From an uncultured Nitrospirota bacterium (GTDB lineage Bacteria; Nitrospirota; Nitrospiria; Nitrospirales; UBA8639): a DNA stretch of 64,000 bases. A program made the position numbers and the translations under genes. Each line of letters starts with the position of its first letter. Position 1 is the stretch's first letter. The notes under the pieces were generated by a model that saw only the letters and a list, made by a program, of their open reading frames with translations, was not told where the DNA came from and ran no database searches. Positions 26,649 through 35,729 of this stretch are shown here, piece after piece. The stretch lies in NCBI GenBank assembly GCA_937139405.1, contig CAKZPV010000004.1, forward strand, positions 248,001 through 312,000, given 5' to 3'.

Positions 26649-28982
26649 TCAATGAATGAAACCCTTCTCAATCATAGGTGACAGGATTGTTCCGTCATGC
26701 ACCGCCTCAACCAAAATACTCCCCTCGCCTCCGCCCTTAGTCAAATAGCCATCATCAGGAACTTTTGTTTCCAGGATTGCTTCGCTTTCACTTAAATAAG
26801 AAAAAATGTATCGAAATAAATTTATATTGGTTCGTATTTTTTGATCATATTTGGGGATATCATTTGGCCACCGGATGGCTAATAAAACTCCTAGATGATC
26901 CAATGCAATCAACTCTTCAGGTACATTTTTAAATGTTGTCTTGTCAAAGTATTTATAGGCACCGTACCCCCACGCCCCATGATCACCGTTGATAATAATC
27001 AAAGCCTGAGGATCCTTGCTTAGGATTCGTTGAATAATCTTCGTTAATTCTTCATTTGCAGTTTTGACTTTCTTGCCATAATTTTTACGGAAAGTAGCCA
27101 ATTCCTCGACTGTTTGCTTCAACGTATGACTATGATTGGGAAATGCCATATGAGCATACACAACATGAGGTATCTCCTGCTCCGCTATCAAATCGATGTG
27201 ACTAAGAAACCTTTCCATGAGTCCAGGATGGAAACGTTCTTTCATCGTTGCAAAGACAGATGATGATTGCACCCTCCCGGGAAGCAAGATATCCATGAAT
27301 TCGCCTAAAAAAACACTAGGGGAACATAGATCAACAAAACACCCTGAAGTAAAGAGCCATTCATCATCGTGCACATAATGAACTTGATAACCATTGTTCT
27401 TAAAAATACGCATGACCGGATTTTGATTACTCACAATAAATTCTCTTGAATATAATAACTCAAAATTTCCAACACTCCCTCGGTAAAAATGATGTTGCAT
27501 GCCAAACATTGCGCTCATTGATGACAGCGTACTTCTATAGTTGCTAAAAACAGATGGATATTTCGTAAAATTCCATGAATCCAATTGACGGTCAAAGTCG
27601 ATGTTCGCAATATGAAATATTTTGTCTAATGCTTCTTGATTGGGGTATCCATCCGGGACAATATAGTAAACGTTGGGCTTTTTTATAAATTTTATCTGAT
27701 CATACAAGGCCTGGCGTAATTCATCTTCTCCTTTATCGACCAGAGTCGTCGCCTTTGCAGTCATGCTCGATACCAAGCCATTACCCAGAAGAAAGACACA
27801 CATGATCACCAAAACAATATTCACCCTAACTATTTGTATTTTATGAATAAACCAGGCCAACATAATTGCCGCGAGCATAACGAGACCAGCAAAAACGAGG
27901 TACTGATTCTCTAGCATTTCCAAAAAAGTATGCCTCAGCAGATACGCCAGGACTACAGTGGCAACCAAGACAAAAAGCCTCTGTATGATTATCACTGGAT
28001 TATTCGTAATATACTTTTTAATCAACCAGGAGAGCCCGACATAATAGAGGCTCAGACTAATGAGTACGACAAAGGTAAAGATACAGAAAATGAGGACTCC
28101 TTGAGAGGCTTTGAACATAAACCAATTATTACTAATATAAAATAACGCAGGGTATGCTCCAACCAATAGGGCCAAGGTATAGGGGCTCTCAAAGATCTTC
28201 TGAAACAATGCCTGAGACATGACTTGAGCATGATAAGGGGCCGCTATCACTTGCGATTGTGGCCCTTTTCGCTTCTGAAACACTGAGGCCTTCAACTCTT
28301 TTGACCGAAGTTCTATTTTCTGTAATAAATTGAGTTGATCGTAAGCCATGATCCGAAGCAACGAAAAAACACTATTTAAGGTCCAGTAAAGAAGAAGTCC
28401 CGCTGGTGAGTTATAAAGCAAAATCAGGAAGCATAAGGAAATCAACAAAGGTTGCAACTGATCGACAAGACTAAATTTTTTAGTATAGACAAATGCAGCA
28501 GCCAAATTTGCAGCTGTCATCGCAAAGGGCAGTACATTAATTCCCCATAGAATGCTGTCAGGCTTACCGAGATCTTCAATAAGTAAAAAAGAATGTCCCT
28601 GCAATGGTTGATAATGAGAGAGAAATTGGTAAGCCGCTATCCAGAAAGGAAGTTGCAAGAGAAGCCCAACACTGCTTCTCATAGCATAAATTGGGTGGTA
28701 GCCCATTTGACGATATAAGGTCTGCACCATGCTATGGCGCTCTTCTCCAGAAAACGCCTTTCGGAATTCTTGGAGTTTTGGCTTCAAGATACTCTGGACC
28801 TGTCGTTCAGCTTCTTGCCAACGTTCAGCAATATGAAAGAGCGGGAGAAGGACTAAATTAAGGAGAAAACTGAGGAGAAAAATAGAAATGCCATAATCCC
28901 CACTGACAGAATAAGTTGCTGACAAGACAACTTGCATGACAGCTTCTATGGGAGAAATAAAAATTTGGTAAAGTATACTCAT
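26649..28982 (-). CDS. YidC/Oxa1-like membrane domain fused to a sulfatase/phosphoglycerol-transferase-like domain
   Basis: A 777-residue protein. Residues 1-215 match the YidC/Oxa1/Alb3 core: SIFLLSFLLNLVLLPL aligns with its first core helix, followed by the cytoplasmic helical hairpin (about 50-95), LQLPFWIAAYQFL, and NSPAGLLLYWTLNSVFSLL for the last helix. In true insertases an Arg sits in the first core helix; here the aligned residue is Asn42. Residues about 265-410 add four or five more membrane segments. From about 435 comes an alkaline-phosphatase-superfamily domain: NVYYIVPDGY (metal-binding Asp444), SNYRSTLSSMSAMF (likely nucleophile Thr485) and INGDHGAWG (metal ligands Asp667, His668). 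The superfamily includes lipoteichoic-acid synthase and phosphoethanolamine transferases. A periplasm-facing phospho-substituent transferase on a repurposed YidC scaffold is the best guess. Confidence 0.82.
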   Translation of the reverse strand: MSILYQIFISPIEAVMQVVLSATYSVSGDYGISIFLLSFLLNLVLLPLFHIAERWQEAERQVQSILKPKLQEFRKAFSGEERHSMVQTLYRQMGYHPIYAMRSSVGLLLQLPFWIAAYQFLSHYQPLQGHSFLLIEDLGKPDSILWGINVLPFAMTAANLAAAFVYTKKFSLVDQLQPLLISLCFLILLYNSPAGLLLYWTLNSVFSLLRIMAYDQLNLLQKIELRSKELKASVFQKRKGPQSQVIAAPYHAQVMSQALFQKIFESPYTLALLVGAYPALFYISNNWFMFKASQGVLIFCIFTFVVLISLSLYYVGLSWLIKKYITNNPVIIIQRLFVLVATVVLAYLLRHTFLEMLENQYLVFAGLVMLAAIMLAWFIHKIQIVRVNIVLVIMCVFLLGNGLVSSMTAKATTLVDKGEDELRQALYDQIKFIKKPNVYYIVPDGYPNQEALDKIFHIANIDFDRQLDSWNFTKYPSVFSNYRSTLSSMSAMFGMQHHFYRGSVGNFELLYSREFIVSNQNPVMRIFKNNGYQVHYVHDDEWLFTSGCFVDLCSPSVFLGEFMDILLPGRVQSSSVFATMKERFHPGLMERFLSHIDLIAEQEIPHVVYAHMAFPNHSHTLKQTVEELATFRKNYGKKVKTANEELTKIIQRILSKDPQALIIINGDHGAWGYGAYKYFDKTTFKNVPEELIALDHLGVLLAIRWPNDIPKYDQKIRTNINLFRYIFSYLSESEAILETKVPDDGYLTKGGGEGSILVEAVHDGTILSPMIEKGFIH

Positions 28983-29310
28983 ATGCTATTGAGTCAAAAA
29001 CAAATACTGTGTTCCGATAATTATGAAGGGGGGACGAGGCTTTGCAAGTTAGGGAGTGAGGGAACAGTCAGAACAGATTCCTGCCAGCAGTTGCCCTGTT
29101 CTTTTTTCTTCTGAAGTTAGCTATTCAAGGCAATCAACCAAATCAAAGGAAAACCATTATTTGATTGTGTCGATAACACCATTAAGTTTAGTACACTATG
29201 ACGCAATTCCTCGGAGAAAATTCTCTACGTATATGGGCTTTTCCTCTAAAATTAGAGATGCACCCTTTCTATACTAAATTCAGGTGTGCCCTGAAGGAAC
29301 GTATCAGAAA
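28983..29310. other. Intergenic, no gene seen
   Basis: A 328-base spacer. On the plus strand GAACAG near 29060 and CTGTTC near 29097 could pair across a loop of about 30 bases just before a T-run, but no plus-strand gene precedes it, so I do not call a terminator. Otherwise I see nothing. Confidence 0.3.
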
Positions 29311-30186
29311 CTAACCTTTCAGTTCTAGTTCTGGACCATCCATTGGTGTTAACTCATCAAACTCTCCATATTTATCGTGATCAAACATGTGTGCTAGGAA
29401 AACTTTTTTTACCCACACTTGATCAAAGTGATTTTTTGGCAATGCCCAGGGTAATCCAGGAATCGACGAGATTTTTCTCATCTCATGAGATGCATTGAAG
29501 TCTGCTATGGCTAATCGTTCACCCGTAAAATCACACTTGGTGGGACCCATAATATCGTCAAAATAACACCAAATTCTGGGAAGTAACATATCCTGCGCAC
29601 CATCAAAAATCTTAAATGCATCCATTGATGCCGTATAATAATCTAGATCATCGGACATAAAAGCGATTGGGGCAGGCTTGGAGCGAATAAAATCATCAAT
29701 GGTATTTTCCACTAACCCGAGAATAAGCTGTGCTTTCTGCAAACGTTTTCGTAGTTTCTCAATATCCATTCCACATTGAGATTCGCCATAAACATTTGGC
29801 AAGTCACGATACCCATCTGGCGCAGGAAGACCCATCCCAGTATCAAATCCATAGATATCCACTTCCACGCCAAAAACCGGCTCAATAACTTTGACAATCT
29901 CTTCCAACGCCACCAAACCATTTCCCCCAGCCACACCAAACTCAATGGCTGAAACACGTTTAATACCAAGCGCTCTAGCCAAATTGACTCCTTGCATGAC
30001 TCCCCAAGTGTAATGAGGCCTCCAATCACTTCCTAGAATCTTTGGGAACAACACATGATTTAACCATTGATAACTATACTCCTTGGGGAGCGGACCCTTT
30101 TGAGCAGCGACGCCATTATTCTCTTCCTGCAACCAATTTCGCGTTGCATGTGCAACTTTTCTGACAATTTTTTTCACCATCACCAT
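29311..30186 (-). CDS. TylF/macrocin-O-methyltransferase-like protein
   Basis: A 291-residue class I methyltransferase-fold protein. VSAIEFGVAGGNGLVALEE is the SAM motif I region (about residue 83), YGFDTGMGLPAPDGYRDLP carries the acidic loop of the next strand, and FMSDDLDYYTASMDAFKIF is the metal- and substrate-binding block. This pattern occurs in TylF-like O-methyltransferases and in similar proteins next to glycan genes. It should O-methylate a sugar hydroxyl, perhaps as a chain-capping step, but the substrate is not known. The gene for an APH-like kinase ends 182 bases upstream in the same direction. Confidence 0.7.
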   Translation of the reverse strand: MVMVKKIVRKVAHATRNWLQEENNGVAAQKGPLPKEYSYQWLNHVLFPKILGSDWRPHYTWGVMQGVNLARALGIKRVSAIEFGVAGGNGLVALEEIVKVIEPVFGVEVDIYGFDTGMGLPAPDGYRDLPNVYGESQCGMDIEKLRKRLQKAQLILGLVENTIDDFIRSKPAPIAFMSDDLDYYTASMDAFKIFDGAQDMLLPRIWCYFDDIMGPTKCDFTGERLAIADFNASHEMRKISSIPGLPWALPKNHFDQVWVKKVFLAHMFDHDKYGEFDELTPMDGPELELKG

Positions 30187-30368
30187 TCCCTCCTATGTAA
30201 TAAACCTTGCCTCTACTCTAATGGTCATCGTCAAGATAATGACCCTGTACAACCCCTAACATTGCTTTGCAATGTAGAAGTCATTCAACTCTTCTGAACC
30301 ACTCTTCCACATCTCTCTGAATCATCGCTTTCTTCTACAAGCCTATACATATCTACTCCAGACCACGG

Positions 30369-31571
30369 CTAGCCATAACTATCGTGCCGAGTAGACTGAA
30401 TAGACAATTGTTCAAACTCATTAAAGACTGCAATATAACTTAAAATATAATTCATCACATTTAAATTCTTATCGGACATTTCCCGATGAAGCAACCGCAC
30501 AATCATCTCAACAAAGAAAATCCAACGGTAGACTTTTAGTCCTTGGCTTACGCTCTTGAAAACATTCGGCACATTTTCAGCTAATCCTGCTTGAAAGATT
30601 GACAAAGCTTGCTCAATGTCAGCAACGACATCAGGAACGGGAACCTTTCTCGAAATAGACCGATAGAAAAAATAACTATAAAAATCAAATAATGCACTAC
30701 GGCTTCCTGCATGTTCCCAATCAATAATTTTCAATCCGTGCTGAGTATTGACCATATTGGCAGGGACAAAATCACCATGTGTAAATGTTAGAAAAATCAA
30801 ACATTCCCCTTCCTTCTCCAGGCGGGCAGCCATCACATTCAAAAAGTTATTTATAGCATCAAAATACTGAACAGTTGATTTCCTGCTCAACAATCGATCG
30901 ATATTTGCACCACCGATTAGGCTATTCGCATATTGTCTAACATTGCTCGTAGTGGGTGGTTGGAACAGAATCAACTGATACAAAAACTCTGAAACGTTTC
31001 CCTGAAACGTTTTCAGTAAAGTTGCAGAATCCACTGGATCATAAGCGGCATCCAATGGACCATTCAGAAATTCTTCTTCATACCACCTTTCCTCGATGTT
31101 CCATTTTACGAAAGAAGGGGAAAAATCCATGCAAGAGACCTTCTGTAGCAATTCAATTTCTTGTTGAATGACGGATTCATGAACCTCACAGTCAAAGACT
31201 TTTATCGCTACGCCTCGCCTGAGATCAAATATTTTATGCCCTTGATGAACGGACAAACAAAGTTGCCCATACCTGGGCAATTCCAAAATCAGACCAATAC
31301 GCCGCCATTGATATTTATTGATGGCAAAAATAATGAGAGACTTGGTATGCCACCTCAACAGTCCCACATAATTCCGAATCCATTTAATCGACGACCCGAA
31401 AGACCATGATTTCTGAGGAGAACGCTCAATTGGAGAGAATACATCAGATTGAAAATATAATATCCAGGCGGCAATATAGAGACTTTGCTGTAAACAAAAA
31501 TATCGTTGGCCTTCATTGGGGAGCTGAACATATTGAAACTTTCTCGATCCACCCTCTATTTCTTCACGCAT
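30369..31571 (-). CDS. Aminoglycoside/choline-kinase-fold phosphotransferase
   Basis: A 400-residue protein with a protein-kinase-like fold of the APH family. The C-terminal lobe has FTHGDFVPANMV, with catalytic Asp in HGD and the metal-binding Asn, then GLKIIDWEHAG, the DFG-equivalent Asp, followed by SALFDFYSYFF. The N-lobe is less clear, although VAIKVFDCEVHESVIQQEIELL probably supplies the ATP-binding Lys and the helix-C Glu. The first 120 residues match nothing I recognise. Relatives phosphorylate small alcohols (choline, ethanolamine, sugars, aminoglycosides) or lipid-linked glycan ends. Next to an O-methyltransferase and near phosphotransferases, it may place a phosphate on the glycan or a substituent. 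Antibiotic resistance is unlikely in this context. Confidence 0.68.
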   Translation of the reverse strand: MREEIEGGSRKFQYVQLPNEGQRYFCLQQSLYIAAWILYFQSDVFSPIERSPQKSWSFGSSIKWIRNYVGLLRWHTKSLIIFAINKYQWRRIGLILELPRYGQLCLSVHQGHKIFDLRRGVAIKVFDCEVHESVIQQEIELLQKVSCMDFSPSFVKWNIEERWYEEEFLNGPLDAAYDPVDSATLLKTFQGNVSEFLYQLILFQPPTTSNVRQYANSLIGGANIDRLLSRKSTVQYFDAINNFLNVMAARLEKEGECLIFLTFTHGDFVPANMVNTQHGLKIIDWEHAGSRSALFDFYSYFFYRSISRKVPVPDVVADIEQALSIFQAGLAENVPNVFKSVSQGLKVYRWIFFVEMIVRLLHREMSDKNLNVMNYILSYIAVFNEFEQLSIQSTRHDSYG

Positions 31572-31949
31572 TCGATTCTTTTCTACCCATACCTAACACA
31601 AGAGAATGGATCTCCTCCCCTGGTATAAAGAATAATCATGAACATTTTTGAGTTACACAAGAGCTAGCAGCTAAAGAAAAATGGCAACAAACTCAGCAGC
31701 ATACTCTGAAAAGACACCTGCTAAACGTGCATGACCTCTATGCTCCCCCAACCAACCTAAGGTTCCCCAAAACCCTTTCTGTTAAAAATAAAGCCTGAGG
31801 CCAAACGCTAGAAGCTTAAATGCCAATAGTTAAGTGAAGGAATTTTTGATTCAGAAGACTTGACTAAAGATAGACAAGAATATTCTCGCGACAAAGTTGC
31901 AAGCCCATTCTGAAGGAGAGCTCCAGTTTCACATACCAAACCCACTTTT
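31572..31949. other. Intergenic, no gene seen
   Basis: A 378-base spacer between wzt and the kinase-like gene. A plus-strand frame enters its first 80 bases from the kinase gene but is antisense to it and has no family character. I see no RNA gene or repeat here. Confidence 0.35.
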
Positions 31950-33329
31950 TTAGGATTTCATCCCCTTATCAGTGGTGACAGAACCTACTACTGAAGAAGG
32001 CTCCATTGGAGTTACTTGGGTCTCCCATTTTAATAGAGGCCTGATTATCCCAGGGAAATCTCCAGTAAAATCGACCCGTGCACCCTGCCCGTCCATGCTA
32101 TCAACGACTTGCATACCCACGATCTCATTCACACTGAACCGTTTCAACTCCGGATTGAGAGTTCTAATTCCAGCACCAACAAAATGCATCCCCTCCGAAA
32201 GCAAATTTCCAGGAATCCACGCGGTACTCACATAACGACCAGGAGGACGAATTCTCTTTCGCCAAGCCTGATCATTATCAAGAGATGTAAACACTTCTAT
32301 CCCTTCTTCGTTTATGAGATGGAAGTAAATTTTAAATTCATATCCATTCTGTAACACCAAATATTCTATTTCAAGACCAACGGGGCCACTGATATCTACT
32401 GCTTCAGTAACAAGCTTATCCCTTGTCCTAACACGAACGGAAGAGAGTCTAACCACCTCATCACCAGGAGCCTCCAATGGCTCAGGCCATATTCGTTCTC
32501 CCTTTGTCGCCTTTCCAGCCTGCAAATAGGCACTCACAACTCGATGCGAGACATCATCGATTTCTACTCTACCTCCATTTAGAAGAATGACCCTCGGACA
32601 CAATCGAGTGACCGCTGGCATGCTATGAGATACAAAAAGTACAGTGCGTCCGTTTCTCCCAACATCTTGCATTTTTTCAATACATTTCTTCTGAAATTGA
32701 GCGTCCCCCACGGCCAGCACTTCATCGACGAGCAATATTTCTGGTTCTAAATGAGCCGCGACAGCAAACGCTAAGCGTACTCTCATGCCGCTTGAATAGC
32801 GTTTTACTGGTGTTTCAAGAAATTTTTCTACACCTGAAAAATCAACGATTTCGTCGAACTTCTGATCGATCTCATTCTTTCTCATCCCTAAGATGGTCCC
32901 GTTGAGATACACATTTTCCCGGCCCGTCAGTTCAGGATGAAACCCGGTACCAACCTCTAAGAGGCTGGAAACTCTTCCCCGAATGCCAATTCTTCCACTA
33001 GTTGGGACGGTAATTTTGGACAATACCTTCAGAAGAGTAGATTTTCCAGCACCATTGAGGCCAATAATGCCAACCACCTCACCTTTCTGTATATCAAAAG
33101 AAACATCTTTTAAAGCCCACAGGATATCCGAGCGATCATCACTTTGGTCAAAATTGACATCATCAAATTTATAGAGAGATCGATGAGTACGAAAATTCTT
33201 GAATGGGCTTTTCATAAAGTTGAGTAATGTGCCACAAAGATTATCGTGCATTTGTTCTTTGAAACCAATGCGATAGCATTTGGAGATATGCTCTACTTTA
33301 ATGGCAAGATCTTTGTTATTCATTGTCAC
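31950..33329 (-). CDS. wzt: Polysaccharide ABC exporter ATPase with C-terminal glycan-binding domain
   Basis: A 459-residue ABC ATPase of the Wzt/TagH type. Residues 1-270 carry the nucleotide-binding domain: Walker A GLNGAGKST (90-98), signature YSSGMRVRLAF (about 178-188) and Walker B ILLVDEVLAVGD (198-209), with the extended N-terminus typical of O-antigen exporters. Residues about 285-440 form a beta-rich Wzt_C-like domain (VGLEIEYLVL, FKIYFHLINEEG, ISGPVG). In several systems this domain binds the modified non-reducing end of the finished glycan before export. Its presence suggests that export depends on a terminal cap, which the nearby methyltransferase and kinase could make. The permease gene lies 153 bases upstream. 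Confidence 0.92.
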   Translation of the reverse strand: MTMNNKDLAIKVEHISKCYRIGFKEQMHDNLCGTLLNFMKSPFKNFRTHRSLYKFDDVNFDQSDDRSDILWALKDVSFDIQKGEVVGIIGLNGAGKSTLLKVLSKITVPTSGRIGIRGRVSSLLEVGTGFHPELTGRENVYLNGTILGMRKNEIDQKFDEIVDFSGVEKFLETPVKRYSSGMRVRLAFAVAAHLEPEILLVDEVLAVGDAQFQKKCIEKMQDVGRNGRTVLFVSHSMPAVTRLCPRVILLNGGRVEIDDVSHRVVSAYLQAGKATKGERIWPEPLEAPGDEVVRLSSVRVRTRDKLVTEAVDISGPVGLEIEYLVLQNGYEFKIYFHLINEEGIEVFTSLDNDQAWRKRIRPPGRYVSTAWIPGNLLSEGMHFVGAGIRTLNPELKRFSVNEIVGMQVVDSMDGQGARVDFTGDFPGIIRPLLKWETQVTPMEPSSVVGSVTTDKGMKS

Positions 33330-33482
33330 TTCCTAGCAGAATAAAAATGTCCAACAACGGTATTTCAGTTTTTTACTAGAAGCTTCTACTACTGCCTATA
33401 CCCCAATTTACTAGTTGCAGGAAGAAGGCGAGAAACGTTTTTTCCTTCGAAATATTTTTTAATGCCCTGTCTATGTTGGCAT

Positions 33483-34358
33483 TTAAATAACATCTACGAT
33501 AAGACGTTCCATGCGTTTAAAATAGAACGCCCCACTAACCAGAAGAAACAGAGCTGTGAATATGCCAGGACAGACATACATCCAGGGTATAGGGGTTCCA
33601 AGTAAACAGGATCGGAACCCTTCAATGACGCCTACAATCGGGTTCAGTGAGTAAACAATACGATATATTCCTGGCACCGATGATGCTGAATAAACAATCG
33701 GTGCACTATACATGAGCATTTGAATAAAAAACGGCATTGCGTGCTTAACATCACGAAACCGAATGGCTAGCGAAGATAACCATAAGCCTATCCCTAGCGG
33801 AATTGACATCATCAAAATAAAAAACATGGGGAGAAACAATAAATTCCATGTAGGAGAAATTCGATAGTACACCATGAGACACATGATTATGCCCATGGCA
33901 ATCCCAAAATCAACCAACTTGGATAAAATTGGAGAAACAGGGTACAGCAATCTCGGAAAATAAATTTTTCCAAGCATACTCGAGCCCTGAATAAGACTTT
34001 GACTAGCTTGGGTCATACTTTGAGACATATACGTCCAAGGGATAATAGCCACGCTGGAAAATAAAATATAGGGGATACCATCTGTATTCACTTTGGCAAT
34101 GGCCCCAAAAATGATCGAGAATAAAACAATTTGAATCAGTGGCAAAAGGACCGCCCAGGAAAACCCCAAAATGGTCTGGGCATATAACACTTTAATATCA
34201 CGCCAAACTAAAAAGAAAAAGAGATCTCGATATTGAATCAACTCCTTGAAATCAATCATTTGCCATCCGTTATTCGGCTGAATAATGGATAATGAATCCG
34301 CTGGAGAAGCCGCGACAGTCGTCTCACTCATTGCTGTGTCCATCATTTCGTTTGCCAT
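33483..34358 (-). CDS. wzm: Polysaccharide ABC exporter permease
   Basis: A 291-residue ABC-2-type permease. After a cytoplasmic N-terminus (about 50 residues) come six predicted membrane segments, including FSWAVLLPLIQIVLFSIIFGA, IAMGIIMCLMVYY, FFILMMSIPLGIGLWLSSL and ICPGIFTALFLLVSGAFYF-like stretches. The element SLNPIVGVIEGFRSCLLG before the last helix is the conserved Wzm/KpsM/TagG signature. With the ATPase encoded next to it, it would flip the undecaprenyl-linked glycan across the cytoplasmic membrane. It lies 64 bases after an FAD-dependent oxidoreductase gene. Confidence 0.92.
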   Translation of the reverse strand: MANEMMDTAMSETTVAASPADSLSIIQPNNGWQMIDFKELIQYRDLFFFLVWRDIKVLYAQTILGFSWAVLLPLIQIVLFSIIFGAIAKVNTDGIPYILFSSVAIIPWTYMSQSMTQASQSLIQGSSMLGKIYFPRLLYPVSPILSKLVDFGIAMGIIMCLMVYYRISPTWNLLFLPMFFILMMSIPLGIGLWLSSLAIRFRDVKHAMPFFIQMLMYSAPIVYSASSVPGIYRIVYSLNPIVGVIEGFRSCLLGTPIPWMYVCPGIFTALFLLVSGAFYFKRMERLIVDVI

Positions 34359-34422
34359 AGGTCTTTCACCACCTCATTTACCATTACAATGCTATGAAAC
34401 TTGTAGCAATTAGTTCTAATGC

Positions 34423-35727
34423 TCAAGACTCAAGTATCTTCTGCGCTGCGTTTTCACCACTTTTGAATGCCTCATCTGTCCAATGATATCCCCACTCACC
34501 ATAACGCCCACAATATGCAACTTTTATCTCATCAAGATACCCGTGAACACATGTGAGCGCAGCAGGACGGTCAAGATCAAAAATGACATTCGCATAGGGA
34601 AGAAGGCGGGCATGGGAAGATACAATCTCATCGTCTTCAGAAAGAAGACCGCAACGCCTTAGGTCATCAATAACGGGTTGAATACAATCCTCTGGTCTTC
34701 TATCCAAAGGGCGATACTTTTTTGAAAAATAGACTTCAGCTTGTATGCTTCCCATCCCAGATGGAGCATTATGAGGTGACTGCATGTGTGGGTAGCTCAC
34801 TCTCGTAAAAAAGATGTCATGGTCATAAAAATATGTCCAATGTGATTCAGAAATATCACGACGATTCACACCTATATTCACCGTTACACAATTGGTACAG
34901 GCTAATTGCTTTGTTGCTTCAATAACTTCTTGGGGAACTCCAACAATCATGGGGATGAGTTCCGGTAGAGCTAAAGAAGAGATAACATGATCATACTGAA
35001 CGATCGTTCCGTCTGTGAAATGAAGCTCATGAGTTTTCGGGTCGAGCTTTACTAGCTCATGAGATAATTTAATATCACTCCAATGGAGAAATTTATTGAA
35101 ATACGAGACGAAGCCATTCTTTGAGGGATACCGAAAATGACTCACGTAATGCACATCTGGAGAATACGGCGTGAGCGCTCCTTGCAATACTTCTTCAATT
35201 TTCGGTTGGTAGAATCTAGGGCCAAGCCAATCCGTTGTCATATTTCCAGCCTGGGTCGTATGATATTTCAGGCCATATTCCATAGGAAACGTCTTCGCAA
35301 AGGTCAAGCCGTAGGTTGCAATGAGCCAATCCTCATAATTATTGATTTCTCCATAGGGCCGATACTGAACATCAATTAAATCTCGCAGGATACGTACCAC
35401 AAGATCTGTAGGCAATCCATATAGATTGCAGGGTGCAGGATGCTTTATCCAATATTGCCCATTCCAATAATTATTAACCTTGGCATTGATTGTTTCATAT
35501 TCCTGGTTAATACTTTCTGCAAAAATTTTCTGAATTCGTTCATCCTTGGTAAAGGAAATATGTGGCCCTTCATCAAAAACAAACCCAAACTCATCCCGAT
35601 GAGACATGGTGTGGCCACCATGATAAGCGTTTTTCTCAAAAATGATTGAGGATGCACCTTCACTGTAAAGTCGGTGTGCCGCCCCGTATCCTGCCATTCC
35701 TCCACCTAATATTGCGATTTGAGTCAT
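34423..35727 (-). CDS. FAD-dependent oxidoreductase, UDP-galactopyranose-mutase/protoporphyrinogen-oxidase-like
   Basis: A 434-residue flavoprotein. IAILGGGMAGYGAA is the dinucleotide-binding GxGxxG, and FEKNAYHGGHTMS supplies the ribose-binding acidic residue and the GG motif of the amine-oxidase/UGM superfamily. Near the C-terminus, GRYGEWGYHWTDEAFKSGENAA is the second FAD-binding block. In sugar clusters such proteins are often annotated as mutase-like or as oxidoreductases of unclear function. UDP-galactopyranose mutases, which make the furanose donor, share this plan but are usually shorter (about 370-390 aa). It begins 2 bases after the upstream epimerase gene, so it belongs to the CDP-sugar operon and probably acts on a nucleotide sugar. 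Confidence 0.75.
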   Translation of the reverse strand: MTQIAILGGGMAGYGAAHRLYSEGASSIIFEKNAYHGGHTMSHRDEFGFVFDEGPHISFTKDERIQKIFAESINQEYETINAKVNNYWNGQYWIKHPAPCNLYGLPTDLVVRILRDLIDVQYRPYGEINNYEDWLIATYGLTFAKTFPMEYGLKYHTTQAGNMTTDWLGPRFYQPKIEEVLQGALTPYSPDVHYVSHFRYPSKNGFVSYFNKFLHWSDIKLSHELVKLDPKTHELHFTDGTIVQYDHVISSLALPELIPMIVGVPQEVIEATKQLACTNCVTVNIGVNRRDISESHWTYFYDHDIFFTRVSYPHMQSPHNAPSGMGSIQAEVYFSKKYRPLDRRPEDCIQPVIDDLRRCGLLSEDDEIVSSHARLLPYANVIFDLDRPAALTCVHGYLDEIKVAYCGRYGEWGYHWTDEAFKSGENAAQKILES

Positions 35728-35729
35728 TC

